Notes: generated from the letters alone by a model not told the origin. DNA of 64,000 nt from Burkholderia mayonis (GCF_001523745.2 NZ_CP013387.1:310001-374000), one strand, 5' to 3'; numbered from the stretch's first letter, positions 28,990-38,067 are shown. Numbers and translations: made by a program.

Positions 28990-30651
28990 TCAGCGGTCGA
29001 GACCAAGGCCCGGCAGCACGCGCGTGCCTTCGAGCGCGACGGCGTGCAGCAGGCGCGGCTCGAGGCCGAGCGAGCGCAGGATCGTCGGCGCGACTTGCGT
29101 CGTCACGACCGGCGCGTCGATCGTGCGGCCTTGATGGAAGCCCGCGTACGACACGACGAGGCCGAGGTGGTTGTCGTCCGGCGCGTTGCCGCCGTGCTCT
29201 TCGTCCTTCTTCTTGCTCGACGTGTAGATCACGCCCGGATTCGGCTGCACGACGATGTCCGGCGTGCGGCCGAGTGCGGGACTGCCGAAGCGCTCGGCGA
29301 CGCTCGGGCCGGACAGGATGTAGGCTTGCGGGCCGTCCGCGCAGATGCCGGGCGCGTTGCAGCCGAGGTTCGCCTTCAGTTTCGCCACGACCGCGTTCAA
29401 CTGACTCTGGTCGCGCAGCCAGACGAGGCCGACGTCGTCGGTCTGCACGAAGCCCGTGCCGACGAGGCCCGTGCCGTCGTTCAGGTTGCCCGACGCCGTG
29501 TTGTTCTGGCCGAAATTGCCGTTCGGATCGAGGAAGTTGTTCGCTTCGAGGAGCGCCGTCAGCGTGTCGCCGTTCTTTACGAGCTTCGTGTGATCGGTCG
29601 GCGACTGGCCGTGTTTCGCGGTCACGATCACGACGGTCGAGTCGTACAGGCCGCGCTGCTTGAGCTCGGCGACGATGCGGCCGAGCGCGCCGTCGACGTA
29701 CGCGATCGCGTTCGTGACTTCCGGCCCCGGCGTGAAGCTCGCGTCGAGATAGCCGCCGCCCGATGCGACGGTCGCCTTCTGCGCGACGGAAAGCGTCTGG
29801 AAGTTCGTGCCGAACATGGTCGGCACGGGCGCGGCCGCGGCGCCCGTCGAGTTCTTGCCGTCGATCTGATTGACGATCGCCTGCACGTGATAGTTGTCGA
29901 ACTTCTCGGTGTGCGTGTAGAGGTCGGTGTAGTTGGTGTTCGTCGCCGGATCGATCGAGTTGATCTCGGTGCGTGCGAGGTCGTCGACGCCCTTGCCCGA
30001 CGGGCCGTTCACCCAGTCGTAGCCCCACGCGTGCTTGTCCGCCCACGCGGTGTGCGAGCCGCGGATGTGTTCCTTGACGACTTCGAACAGCGTGTTCGTC
30101 TTCACGTAGTCGTGCGGATAGACGCTCACGCACTGACCGTTCACGCGCGCGTGCGGGATCGCCTGCGGGTTGAACGCGCCGCCGCCGTCGAGATGCGTGA
30201 GCGCGCCGCCGTTCTGCGCGTCGATGCCGGTCGTTTCGTCGAACACGACGTTCCAGCCTTGCTTGCCCGAGCACGTCGTATCCGACGGTGCATACAGCGT
30301 GCGGTCGTACGACACGTCGTAGAAGAGACCTGCGCTCTTCGGCGAGCCGCCCGTCACGAGCGCGGCGAGACCCGGGAACGAGTCCGACAGGCCCGGCGTG
30401 TGCGCGTTCGTGTACGTGACGCCCGATTTCGCGAGCAGCGCGAGGTTCGGACACGTGTTCGCGCCGACGCAGCGCGCGACGTCCTGCTCGTGCAGTCCGT
30501 CGACGCTGATCAGGAGCACGTGCTTCGCGTCGACGGGACGGTGATCGTGATCCCGATCCTGCGCGGTGGCGGCCGACGCCACGCTCGCGAATGCGAGCGC
30601 GCCGGCGCCGAGCCATGCGCTGATTTCGAACTGTTTGCTGTTGCGTTTCAT
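28990..30651 (-). CDS. Exported alkaline-phosphatase-superfamily phosphodiesterase
   Basis: 553 residues. A signal peptide (FEISAWLGAGALAFASVASA-AT) leads to an alkaline-phosphatase-superfamily domain: VLLISVDGLHEQDVARC gives the first metal-binding Asp, TPGLSDSFPGLAALVTGG the nucleophile region (DSFPG, Ser), VVIVTAKHGQSP the second metal site, and DDNHLGLVVS a late histidine site. This pattern fits type I phosphodiesterase / nucleotide pyrophosphatase-like enzymes rather than classic PhoA. Three Cys pairs suggest a periplasmic or secreted, disulfide-bonded enzyme. The ATG at 30651 starts the signal sequence. The substrate is unknown; no phosphate-regulation box was identified. Confidence 0.85.
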   Translation of the reverse strand: MKRNSKQFEISAWLGAGALAFASVASAATAQDRDHDHRPVDAKHVLLISVDGLHEQDVARCVGANTCPNLALLAKSGVTYTNAHTPGLSDSFPGLAALVTGGSPKSAGLFYDVSYDRTLYAPSDTTCSGKQGWNVVFDETTGIDAQNGGALTHLDGGGAFNPQAIPHARVNGQCVSVYPHDYVKTNTLFEVVKEHIRGSHTAWADKHAWGYDWVNGPSGKGVDDLARTEINSIDPATNTNYTDLYTHTEKFDNYHVQAIVNQIDGKNSTGAAAAPVPTMFGTNFQTLSVAQKATVASGGGYLDASFTPGPEVTNAIAYVDGALGRIVAELKQRGLYDSTVVIVTAKHGQSPTDHTKLVKNGDTLTALLEANNFLDPNGNFGQNNTASGNLNDGTGLVGTGFVQTDDVGLVWLRDQSQLNAVVAKLKANLGCNAPGICADGPQAYILSGPSVAERFGSPALGRTPDIVVQPNPGVIYTSSKKKDEEHGGNAPDDNHLGLVVSYAGFHQGRTIDAPVVTTQVAPTILRSLGLEPRLLHAVALEGTRVLPGLGLDR

Positions 30652-31046
30652 CGTTGACCTCGTCAGTTGAACAGTCATACCACCCACACCCGGGGCTGCA
30701 ATCTGCACGCGGATTGCGAACGTGTCGTGACGTGCCGCTTTCGTTTGTCTGTCGATACGCGGGGCGGTGCGCGGTGCAAGCGCGGCGGGCGGTGCGGCGA
30801 AGTTGTGAGAATTTGTATCGCGGCGGGTCGGCGGAAGGGCGGTGGATGCGAGGGGGGGCGGGATCGGTCGTAGTGTGTTCGTCATGGCGCGCGCGAGCGC
30901 GGTGCGCCGATGCGCGCAGCAAGGCGGAACGACGGGCCGCTCAATTTGCGCGACGAGCGGGCTGCCGCGCTGTGCGGAACGGCGACCGACGCATCACATG
31001 TCGCGCGGCGCTTTCGCCACTCGCGAGCGCAAGCGCGCGCGGACGC
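30652..31046. other. Gene-free interval
   Basis: No supported gene in these 395 bp. The first 100 bp upstream of the hydrolase start are comparatively low in GC, as expected of its promoter; the remaining short frames are overlapping shadows. Confidence 0.5.
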
Positions 31047-31436
31047 TCAGCTCGGCTGCGAGTTCTGCAGGACGATCCGATAGCCGTCCGGGTCTTCGAA
31101 AGTCACGCCTTGGCGATCCCAGTACGGATTCTCCGAACGGTGCGGCACCGCACCGTATGCGCGCATGCGCTCGACGGCCTCGGTCCACGCGCCGCGGTCC
31201 GGCAGATAGAACACGAGCAGATGCTCGGCGGTCGGCGCGCGCGCGACCGTCACGCCGTGCTGGCGCGTGAACTCGATTTGCCACGGATAGCCGGCATGGC
31301 CGACGATCGCGCCGTCGAAACCTTCGTGATTCTCGAAGCGCGCGACGATGTCGAAGCCCAGCGCCTCCGTGTAGAAGCGGATGAGCGCATCGATGTCGTT
31401 GGTCGGGCGGGCGACACGCAGGACGGGTGGATTCAT
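31047..31436 (-). CDS. Glyoxalase/bleomycin-resistance-fold (VOC) protein
   Basis: 129 residues, a single VOC domain with two beta-alpha-beta-beta-beta modules: VLRVARPTNDIDALIRFYTE at the N-terminus and WDRQGVTFEDPDGYRIVLQN at the C-terminus. VOC proteins bind a divalent metal and act in isomerisation, epimerisation, extradiol cleavage or drug binding. The metal-ligand pattern is consistent, but the reaction is not predictable. The ATG at 31436 follows AGGAG; the longer frame to 31517 has no such site. It is convergent with nothing and probably monocistronic. Confidence 0.87.
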   Translation of the reverse strand: MNPPVLRVARPTNDIDALIRFYTEALGFDIVARFENHEGFDGAIVGHAGYPWQIEFTRQHGVTVARAPTAEHLLVFYLPDRGAWTEAVERMRAYGAVPHRSENPYWDRQGVTFEDPDGYRIVLQNSQPS

Positions 31437-31564
31437 CAGGTCACTCCTGTTCTCGAAGAGTCGATGAGAGGGGTTATGCGGAGCTCCGTTTTTCAGCATA
31501 GGCCGAAAATGCGGCATGGACCCTGCATGACCTCACCCGGCGCGCCGTGCGGCGCTTGCAGTAT

Positions 31565-31849
31565 TTACTCGGTGGTTTCGTCGAGGCCGCGCTGCAACAG
31601 TTCGGTCAACAATCCGGTCATCCCGTCGGGGCGCGACGCCGCCCGTTCGTTCAGGCGCGCGACGAGCTCGATGTTGAGCTTGCACGCGAACGGCACGAGA
31701 CCTTGCGCCTGTTCGAGCTTGCGCCGCTCGCGACGATCGGGCGCCGTGTCTTCGGCGCCCTTGCCGAAGCGGGCGGACGTCGTGTGCTTCATCGCTTGCG
31801 TCAGCTTCAACGCCTTGTTCTTCTCGAGATCGGTTTTCTTCATGGCCAT
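31565..31849 (-). CDS. Small basic protein with a ribbon-helix-helix-like C-terminus
   Basis: 94 residues. The N-terminal half is Lys-rich (MKKTDLEKNKALKLTQAMKH), and the C-terminal half (FACKLNIELVARLNERAASR then GMTGLLTELLQRGLDE) has the strand-helix-helix spacing of ribbon-helix-helix DNA-binding proteins such as plasmid partition or antitoxin repressors. This assignment is by pattern only. ATG 31849 has GAGG at the right distance; an in-frame GTG at 31858 and ATG at 31843 are alternatives. It is divergent from the squalene/phytoene synthase gene, about 180 bp away, so it could regulate it. Confidence 0.6.
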   Translation of the reverse strand: MAMKKTDLEKNKALKLTQAMKHTTSARFGKGAEDTAPDRRERRKLEQAQGLVPFACKLNIELVARLNERAASRPDGMTGLLTELLQRGLDETTE

Positions 31850-32026
31850 CGCGTTCACCTCATGCGGGAAAGGATGCGATTGTACGCATTGCGGCGCGGC
31901 GCGGATATCGATCGCGGCATTGCCGGACGCCGCGCGCGGCTCGACGGCGCTTGCCGGTGGCGTGCGCCGCCCACAATCGCTCGGCGGCCCGCGCGCGTTT
32001 GCCGATACAATGCGGCAGCAAATCGT

Positions 32027-33097
32027 ATGACCGACCTGATCCGATCCATGGGCAATCCCTCCCGGGCCTTTCTGCTAGGCCCTCTGCTGAAGGGCGTTTC
32101 TCGCTCCTTCTATCTGACGCTGCGCGTGCTTCCCGAAGGGATGCGCGACCCGATCGGCCTCGCGTATCTGCTCGCGCGCGCGGCCGACACGATCGCGGAC
32201 ACGCCGCTGATCCCGCCCGCGCAGCGGCTCGAACTGCTGCTGTCGTTGCGCGCGCAGGTCAACGGCACGCCCGAACCCGACGCGCTCGCGCGGATCGCGG
32301 GCGAAGTCGCGGGGCAGCAAATGCTCTCGGATGAGAAGACGCTGCTCGAATCGCTCGGCCCCGCGCTCGCGGTGCTGTCGCAACTAAGCGCGTCCGATCG
32401 CGACGCCGTGCGCGACGTCGTGACGACGCTCACCGAAGGGATGGAATTCGATCTGCTCACGTTCCCCGACGAATCGTCGGGCCGGATCGCCGCGCTGCGC
32501 GAATGGCCGGAGCTCGATCGCTACACGTATCTCGTCGCCGGCTGCGTCGGCGAGTTCTGGACGAAGATGACGTGTGCGCATCTGCCCGGCCTGCTGACCG
32601 AGCATCCGGACACGATGGCCGAGCGCGGGATTCGTTTCGGCAAGGCGCTGCAAATGACCAACGTGCTGCGCGATTGCGGGAAGGATCTGCGGATCGGCCG
32701 CTGCTATCTGCCGCAGGCGATGCTCGGCGGGTACGGCCTGCGCGCCGACGATCTGCTGCGGCCGGACGCGTCGCGGCGCGCGCGGCCGCTGCTGCATGCG
32801 CTCGTGCGCAAGACGCTCGAACATTTCCGCGCGGGCATCGACTACACGTTCGCGATTCCGCGCCGCGCGCCGCGCTTGCGGCTCGCGTGCCTGTGGCCGA
32901 TCGTGATCGGCCTGAAGACGCTCGCGCTGCTCGTATCGAATGACGCATGGCTCGACCCGGCACGCGCGTCGAAGGTGCGGCGCGGCGACGTGTATCGGAT
33001 CATCGCGTATTCGTTGCCGCTCGCGATGTCGAACGGCGCGCTGCGTGCATGGCTCGATCGCCTGATCGCGGACGTCGAAGCGCGGCTCGCGGCTTGA
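32027..33097 (+). CDS. Squalene/phytoene synthase-family prenyl condensing enzyme
   Basis: 356 residues of the trans-isoprenyl head-to-head synthase family, which joins two C15 or C20 diphosphates to squalene or phytoene. The two Mg-diphosphate-binding Asp motifs are visible: D54-T-I-A-D58 (RAADTIADTP) and D216-C-G-K-D220 (NVLRDCGKDL); the latter differs from the more common DxGED of HpnD/CrtB. The length resembles eukaryote-like bacterial squalene synthases more than HpnC/HpnD (about 280), so squalene synthesis for hopanoids is a reasonable guess. It stands alone, without shc or hpn genes. The ATG at 32027 is the start of recognisable sequence; no strong ribosome site is seen. Confidence 0.85.
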   Translation: MTDLIRSMGNPSRAFLLGPLLKGVSRSFYLTLRVLPEGMRDPIGLAYLLARAADTIADTPLIPPAQRLELLLSLRAQVNGTPEPDALARIAGEVAGQQMLSDEKTLLESLGPALAVLSQLSASDRDAVRDVVTTLTEGMEFDLLTFPDESSGRIAALREWPELDRYTYLVAGCVGEFWTKMTCAHLPGLLTEHPDTMAERGIRFGKALQMTNVLRDCGKDLRIGRCYLPQAMLGGYGLRADDLLRPDASRRARPLLHALVRKTLEHFRAGIDYTFAIPRRAPRLRLACLWPIVIGLKTLALLVSNDAWLDPARASKVRRGDVYRIIAYSLPLAMSNGALRAWLDRLIADVEARLAA

Positions 33098-33128
33098 TGC
33101 GCTGCGCTTGCCCGCTTGCTCGTTTGCT

Positions 33129-33160
<32 letters not shown>

Positions 33161-33378
33161 GGTGGAATGGGGAACCGGAACGCGCTTTCCCATTTTTAAG
33201 GACCGTTTAATTTCAGGTCTGCTATAACGATCGCGTGGCCGGCCGGCGCGCCAGCCGGCGCGCGAACGGTGGAATATTCGACGCACCGTCGCGCGCGCCG
33301 CTTGAAATTCGGCGCCGAGCCGCCATCCATGCGCCGATCGACTACGATCATCGGCAATCCGACAAAGAGGAAATCACG

Positions 33379-33573
33379 ATGCGTCTTCTGCTCGCCTTGC
33401 TGCTGCCCTGGCTGCAGTTCTTCACGATCGGCCGCCCGTTCGCGGGCATCATCTGCCTGATCCTGCAAATCACGCTGATCGGCTGGCTGCCCGCCGCGAT
33501 CTGGTCGGTGTACGCGCTCAGCCAATACAACACCGACAGGAAGATCGAAGAGGCGCTCGGCCGGCGTTCGTAA
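33379..33573 (+). CDS. Pmp3/YqaE-family small membrane protein
   Basis: 64 residues with two hydrophobic segments (LLLALLLPWLQFFTIGRPFA and GIICLILQITLIGWLPAAIW) and a short polar end (YNTDRKIEEALGRRS), the standard Pmp3/YqaE/RCI2 plan. Members sit in the plasma membrane and are linked to salt and cold stress and to membrane potential. AAAGAGG precedes the ATG at 33379 by eight bases. The in-frame upstream extension to 33235 is not family-like and is rejected. It appears monocistronic. Confidence 0.85.
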   Translation: MRLLLALLLPWLQFFTIGRPFAGIICLILQITLIGWLPAAIWSVYALSQYNTDRKIEEALGRRS

Positions 33574-33877
33574 TCACGCGTCGTCGCGCGGCGCGCGCGG
33601 CACACGAAGCGGATGCGCCGCGCGGCTTTCCGATGCGTCGTCCCGTCCGCATCGGCGCTTCGATGTGGCTCTGTGAGATCGCCGTGGCGAAGAAACGTCG
33701 CCAAGCGATTTCATCGTGGCGACGCCGTTGCAATGCCGCTCGGCGCTGCGTCGTCGCACTACGGCAACGCATTGCGACAAGCGGGGCTGTCGCCGCGCCG
33801 CGCCGTGTCGTGGCTCAAGGGCGAGCCGCTTCCCGCACGACGCCGCATCGCGCGGCGTCGTCCCATCCCGATTGACT
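33574..33877. other. Gene-free interval before the oxidase operon end
   Basis: No supported gene in these 304 bp. It separates the Pmp3-like gene from the oppositely oriented cytochrome bd operon; I see no clear terminator. Confidence 0.5.
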
Positions 33878-34048
33878 TTACTTCACGGCGAACAGCGTCG
33901 CGTACATGAACAGCTTGAACGCGTAGCCGAGCGTCACGGCTCCCGCGACGCCGCCCATCCACAGCAGTCCGAACCAGATCCAGCCCGGCAGCCGCACGCC
34001 GCGCGCAGCGGCGCGCGGCTCAGTGGTGATAGTAATGCTGGTCTTCAT
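33878..34048 (-). CDS. DUF2474-type small subunit of the bd oxidase
   Basis: 56 residues with one membrane segment (GWIWFGLLWMGGVAGAVTLG then YAFKLFMYATLF), matching the short third gene usually found after cioAB in proteobacteria (DUF2474, a CydX-like role). Start ATG 34048 lies inside the end of cioB (stop at 34020-34022), a 29-bp overlap, so it is translationally coupled to cioB. It probably stabilises the oxidase in the inner membrane. The longer frame to 34063 overlaps further with no ribosome site. Confidence 0.85.
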   Translation of the reverse strand: MKTSITITTEPRAAARGVRLPGWIWFGLLWMGGVAGAVTLGYAFKLFMYATLFAVK

Positions 34049-35027
34049 GACGCACCTTTCCACGGAACACCCAATAACCCAGCGTCGTGTACGCGAGGAT
34101 GATCGGGAGGATGACGGCCGCGCCGATCAGCGTGAACGTCTGGCTCGAACGCGGCGCGGCGGCTTCCCACAGCGTCACGCTTTGCGGAATCGCGTACGGC
34201 CACAGGCTCACGAGCAGCCCGACGTAGCCGAGGAACACGAGTGCGAGCGCGAGCATGAACGGCACGGTGTCGTGACGGTCGCGCACTGCGCGGCGCATCA
34301 GCACCGCGCACGCGGCGACGAGGAACGGCACCGGCAGCAGGCGCCAGAAGAGTCCCGACGCGAACCAGCGCTGCGCGATGTTCGGATCCTGCAGCGGCGT
34401 CCACAGGCTCACGATCGCGATGAAGCCGAGCAGCACGACGGTGAGCGGCCACACGACGCGATGCAGGCGGCGCTGCAGATCGCCTTCCGTCTTCGCGACG
34501 AGCCAGCAGCAGCCGAGCAGCGCGTAGGTCGCGACGAGGCCGAGGCCCGTCAGCAGGCTGAACGGCGTGAGCCAGCCGAACGCGTCGCCGGCGAAGCGGC
34601 CGTTGTCGACCGGGATGCCTTGCAGGAACGCGCCGAGCGCAACGCCCTGGAAAAACGTCGCGCCCGTCGAGCCGCCGATGAACGCGAGATCCCACAGGTG
34701 CTTCGTGCGACGGGATTTCGCGCGAATCTCGAATGACACGCCGCGGAAGATCAGGCACACGAGCATGAAGACGAGCGGCAGGTAGAGCGCCGACAGCACG
34801 GTCGAATAGACGATCGGGAACACTGCGAAGAGTCCCGCGCCGCCGAGCACGAGCCACGTCTCGTTGCCGTCCCACACGGGCGCGACGGTGTTCATCATCA
34901 GATCCCGCTCCTGCTCGGCGGGGAAGAACGGAAACATGATGCCGATGCCCAGATCGAAGCCGTCGAGCACGACGTACATGAAGAGGCCGAGTGCGATGAT
35001 CGCGGCCCAGACTACGGTGACATCCAT
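34020..35027 (-). CDS. cioB: Cytochrome bd-type (CIO) ubiquinol oxidase subunit II
   Basis: 335 residues, about eight or nine membrane segments. It pairs with CioA to oxidise ubiquinol and reduce oxygen to water at the inner membrane with high affinity and cyanide tolerance. The N-terminal GLFMYVVLDGFDLGIGIMFP is the family signature, and MNTVAPVWDGNETWLVLGGA contains the conserved W-D-G-N-E-T-W. The gene follows cioA after 32 bp and precedes a DUF2474 gene. CydB is an equivalent name. Confidence 0.96.
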   Translation of the reverse strand: MDVTVVWAAIIALGLFMYVVLDGFDLGIGIMFPFFPAEQERDLMMNTVAPVWDGNETWLVLGGAGLFAVFPIVYSTVLSALYLPLVFMLVCLIFRGVSFEIRAKSRRTKHLWDLAFIGGSTGATFFQGVALGAFLQGIPVDNGRFAGDAFGWLTPFSLLTGLGLVATYALLGCCWLVAKTEGDLQRRLHRVVWPLTVVLLGFIAIVSLWTPLQDPNIAQRWFASGLFWRLLPVPFLVAACAVLMRRAVRDRHDTVPFMLALALVFLGYVGLLVSLWPYAIPQSVTLWEAAAPRSSQTFTLIGAAVILPIILAYTTLGYWVFRGKVRHEDQHYYHH

Positions 35028-35059
35028 TTGCTAACCTCGCTTGCTTTGGCTCGCCGGCT

Positions 35060-36472
35060 TCACGCGGCGTCGATCAACTGGTTCGCGGCCGACAGCGGCC
35101 GGCGGGCGGTGCGGTCGGGGCGCGCATCGTGCGCATCGTCGGGCGTGTCGCCCGGCAGCGCGGGGCCCTTCCTCATCAGCTTCAGCATGTAATAGGCGCC
35201 CGTGCCGAACACGAGGAAGTAGACGACCACGAACGTCATCAGCGATACGCTGACCTGCTGCATCGACAGCGGCGACGCCGCGTGCGCCGTGCGCATCACG
35301 CCGTAGACGACCCACGGCTGGCGGCCCACTTCGGTCGTCACCCAGCCGGTGAGCAGCGAGATGAAGCCTGTCGGACCCATCGCCAGCGCGAACCTGTGGA
35401 ACCACTTCGCTTCATAGAGGCGCCCGCGCCGACGCAGCAGCCATGCGATGGCGGCGAGGCCGATCATCGCGAAGCCGAGCCCGACCATCACGCGGAAGCT
35501 CCAGAACACGATGGTCGAGTTCGGACGGTCTTCCGGCGGGAACGATTTCAGGCCGCGAATTTCGCCGTCCCAGCTATGCGTGAGGATCAGGCTGCCGAGA
35601 TGCGGAATCGACACCGCGTAGCGCGTGGTTTCCGCCTTCATGTCGGGGATGCCGAACAGGTTGAGCGCGGTGCCGCCTTGCTCGGTTTCCCACAAGCCTT
35701 CGATCGCGGCGAGCTTCGCGGGCTGATGCTCGAGCGTGTTGAGGCCGTGCTGGTCGCCGATCACGGCCTGCAGCGGCGCGAGCGCGAGCAAGAGCCACAG
35801 CGACATCGAGAACATCTTCTTCACGGCCTTGTCGCGGCGGCCCTTCAGCAGGTGCCATGCGGCGGTCGCGGCGACGACGAGCGCGGCGACGATGAACGCA
35901 GCGATCGCCATGTGCGCGAGCCGGTACGGGAACGACGGATTGAAGATGATCGCGAACCAGTCAGTCGGCACGACCTGGCCGTCGACGATCTCGAAGCCCT
36001 GCGGCGTCTGCATCCAGCTGTTCGACGCGAGAATCCAGAACGTCGAGATCAGCGTGCCGACCGCGACCATCAGCGTCGCGCCGAAGTGCGCACGCGGGCT
36101 CACGCGATTCCAGCCGAACAGCATGATGCCGAGGAAGCCCGCTTCGAGGAAGAACGCGGTCATCACTTCGTACATCAGCAGCGGGCCGGTGACGGAGCCG
36201 GCGAAGCTCGAGAAGCCAGACCAGTTCGTGCCGAACTGATAGGCCATCACGACGCCGGACACGACGCCCATGCCGAACGCGACGGCGAAGATCTTCGACC
36301 AGAAGAGACAGAGATTCTTGTAGTACGCCTTGCCGGTCTTGAGCCAGCGATATTCGAGCACGGCGATGAAGCTCGCGAGCCCGATGCTCAGCGCGGGAAA
36401 GACGATATGGAAGGAGACGGTGAATGCGAACTGCACGCGGGCCAGATCGAGGGCCGTAATAGCGGTTTCCAT
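35060..36472 (-). CDS. cioA: Cytochrome bd-type (CIO) ubiquinol oxidase subunit I
   Basis: 470 residues, the haem-bearing subunit. The N-terminal ARVQFAFTVSFHIVFPALSI includes His22, at the place of an axial haem ligand in E. coli CydA. GWVTTEVGRQPW is the quinol-oxidase signature, and GDQHGLNTLEHQPAKLAA marks the Q-loop start; the Q-loop is of the short CIO type. The start ATG at 36472 is where recognisable sequence begins; the open frame to 36538 is not conserved. Transcription is likely oxygen-regulated: a perfect ANR/FNR-type box lies 177 bp upstream. Confidence 0.96.
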   Translation of the reverse strand: METAITALDLARVQFAFTVSFHIVFPALSIGLASFIAVLEYRWLKTGKAYYKNLCLFWSKIFAVAFGMGVVSGVVMAYQFGTNWSGFSSFAGSVTGPLLMYEVMTAFFLEAGFLGIMLFGWNRVSPRAHFGATLMVAVGTLISTFWILASNSWMQTPQGFEIVDGQVVPTDWFAIIFNPSFPYRLAHMAIAAFIVAALVVAATAAWHLLKGRRDKAVKKMFSMSLWLLLALAPLQAVIGDQHGLNTLEHQPAKLAAIEGLWETEQGGTALNLFGIPDMKAETTRYAVSIPHLGSLILTHSWDGEIRGLKSFPPEDRPNSTIVFWSFRVMVGLGFAMIGLAAIAWLLRRRGRLYEAKWFHRFALAMGPTGFISLLTGWVTTEVGRQPWVVYGVMRTAHAASPLSMQQVSVSLMTFVVVYFLVFGTGAYYMLKLMRKGPALPGDTPDDAHDARPDRTARRPLSAANQLIDAA

Positions 36473-36970
36473 GCGAGTAGACCGAAGCTGACGACACCCG
36501 CCGGCGGGCTGCCGGCGGCCCCTGCGCCGCATGTGCAAGGCTGCGGCTGAAGAGTCGGATCGGAGTATGGGCCGCCGTGTTGCGGTGCGAAATGTGCCAA
36601 CTCGTCGCAGATGTCCAGCGCACGGGCGCGGTTTGTCGATCTAAATCGTTGATTGGCATCAAGTTTGGCGCGCTTTTGTGTGATAGCGCCCGGCGCGGCG
36701 GGTTGACGCGCCTGCGGCAATTCACCGCGCCGCAAGCGCGCCGCGTCCGGAACGGCAGCGGGCGCATCGCGTGCATCTTCGTTGCCGGACATTACCGCGT
36801 AACGAAAGCCAGTGTCGCGAGACGGTTCGAGCGGCCCGTTTCGTCACATATGTAACGTACGGCAAGACCGCTCGCCGCCGTGTGCGTTGAAATCGCCGCG
36901 CATTCGGCATAGCTTGCTCATGTCGAAATCCGGCGCGGGACGATCCTGCGTCGAAGTGGCGGAGAGACAT
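36473..36970. other. Divergent promoter region between cioA and the small Tyr-rich envelope protein
   Basis: No supported gene in these nearly 500 bp other than the ANR-type box. The large open frame on the minus strand here is a GC shadow. Confidence 0.5.
36649..36662 (-). promoter_or_regulatory. ANR/FNR-type box upstream of cioAB
   Basis: TTGATTGGCATCAA is an exact TTGAT-N4-ATCAA, the consensus for FNR/ANR oxygen-sensing regulators. It lies 177 bp before the cioA ATG, so the transcript would have a leader of about 135 nt in the usual -41.5 arrangement. A matching -10 is weak. Confidence 0.75.
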
Positions 36971-37315
36971 GTGAGCAAATTGAAGATTGTGTTCGGCGTC
37001 GCGGTCGCGGCGGCCGCGTGCGCGAGCGGCGCCGCGCAGGCGGCGCGGGTCGGCGTCTACATCGGGCCCGGTTACCCGTATTACTACGCGCCCGTTCCGT
37101 ACTACTACTATCCGCCGCCCGTCGTGGTGGTGCCGGTCGAGCCCGCGCCGCCGCCGGAGTATATCGAGCAAGGACAGGGCGAAGGCCGGGCGGGCGCGGC
37201 CGCCCCTGGGCGCGGCGACGGCTTCTGGTACTACTGCGACGCGTCGAACGCCTATTACCCGAACGTGAAGCAGTGCGCGTCCGGCTGGCGCAAGGTGCCG
37301 GCCCGGCCGCAATAA
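36971..37315 (+). CDS. Secreted Tyr/Pro-rich envelope protein
   Basis: 114 residues. A signal peptide (KLKIVFGVAVAAAACASGAAQA-AR) precedes a Tyr/Pro-rich segment (GYPYYYAPVPYYYYPPPVVV) and a C-terminal WYYCDASNAYYPNVKQCASGW unit with two Cys. The last unit is common in small Burkholderia envelope proteins of unknown function. GTG at 36971 is favoured because it opens directly on the signal sequence with GGAGAG just upstream; an in-frame ATG at 36920 would add 17 residues. It is followed 15 bp later by the glycine-zipper lipoprotein, so the two form an operon. Confidence 0.75.
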   Translation: MSKLKIVFGVAVAAAACASGAAQAARVGVYIGPGYPYYYAPVPYYYYPPPVVVVPVEPAPPPEYIEQGQGEGRAGAAAPGRGDGFWYYCDASNAYYPNVKQCASGWRKVPARPQ

Positions 37316-37330
37316 AAGGATGCGACGAAG

Positions 37331-37885
37331 ATGACCAATCCGATCGATCACTATGCGAGGCGGGCGCTGCTCGTCGCATCGGCGAGCCTGTTGAGTGCGT
37401 GCGCGGTCGTGCCGACGGGGCCGAGCGTGATGGCGCTGCCGGGCACCGGCAAGACATTCGACCAGTTCCGCGCCGACGACGCGAATTGCCGGCAGTTCGC
37501 GTTCGGGCAGGTGGGCGGCGTGAGTGCGAACCAGGCATCGACGGCGAGCGCGCTCGGTAGTGCGGCCGTCGGCACCGCCCTCGGCGCGGCGGCGGGCGCG
37601 GCGTTCGACGGCGGCCGCGGCGCGGCGGTCGGCGCAGGGGCGGGGCTGCTCGCGGGCAGCGTGCTCGGCGTGGGCGCGGCTCAGGGTTCCGCCTACGACG
37701 TGCAGCGCCGGTACGACTACGCGTACCTGCAGTGCATGTATGCAGCGGGCGACCGCGTGCCGGTGCCGGGGCGTGTCAGTCGCGGCTATGACGGTTACGG
37801 CGGCTACGAAGGCGGCGGCTACGCGCCGAACACGCCGCCGCCGCCGCCCGGTTCGCCGCCGCCTCCGCCGCCCGGCGCGTATTGA
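37331..37885 (+). CDS. Glycine-zipper lipoprotein
   Basis: 184 residues. The lipobox ASASLLSACAVV predicts lipidation at Cys24. A glycine-zipper-like region (ALGSAAVGTALGAAAGAAFD then GAGAGLLAGSVLGVGAAQGS) could insert in membrane, and the protein ends in a Pro-rich tail (PPPPPGSPPPPPPGAY). It resembles the YMGG-like/Rickettsia 17-kDa antigen group of outer-membrane lipoproteins. Function is unknown. It is co-directional with the preceding gene and ends 183 bp before ltaE. Confidence 0.8.
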   Translation: MTNPIDHYARRALLVASASLLSACAVVPTGPSVMALPGTGKTFDQFRADDANCRQFAFGQVGGVSANQASTASALGSAAVGTALGAAAGAAFDGGRGAAVGAGAGLLAGSVLGVGAAQGSAYDVQRRYDYAYLQCMYAAGDRVPVPGRVSRGYDGYGGYEGGGYAPNTPPPPPGSPPPPPPGAY

Positions 37886-38067
37886 GCGTGCGCGGCGCGC
37901 GCCCCGAGGCGGCGCGTCGAGCCGCGATCGCTCGATTCGCCGGATCGGCGTGCGCTCCGTCGCATGGCACGCGCTGCGGCCGGGAGCCGGATTGCGTACA
38001 CTCGGGTTTCCGCCGCCCCGTGTCGGGGCGGCGTTTCTTCGACCTGACGACTCGGACGGAACCTCGA

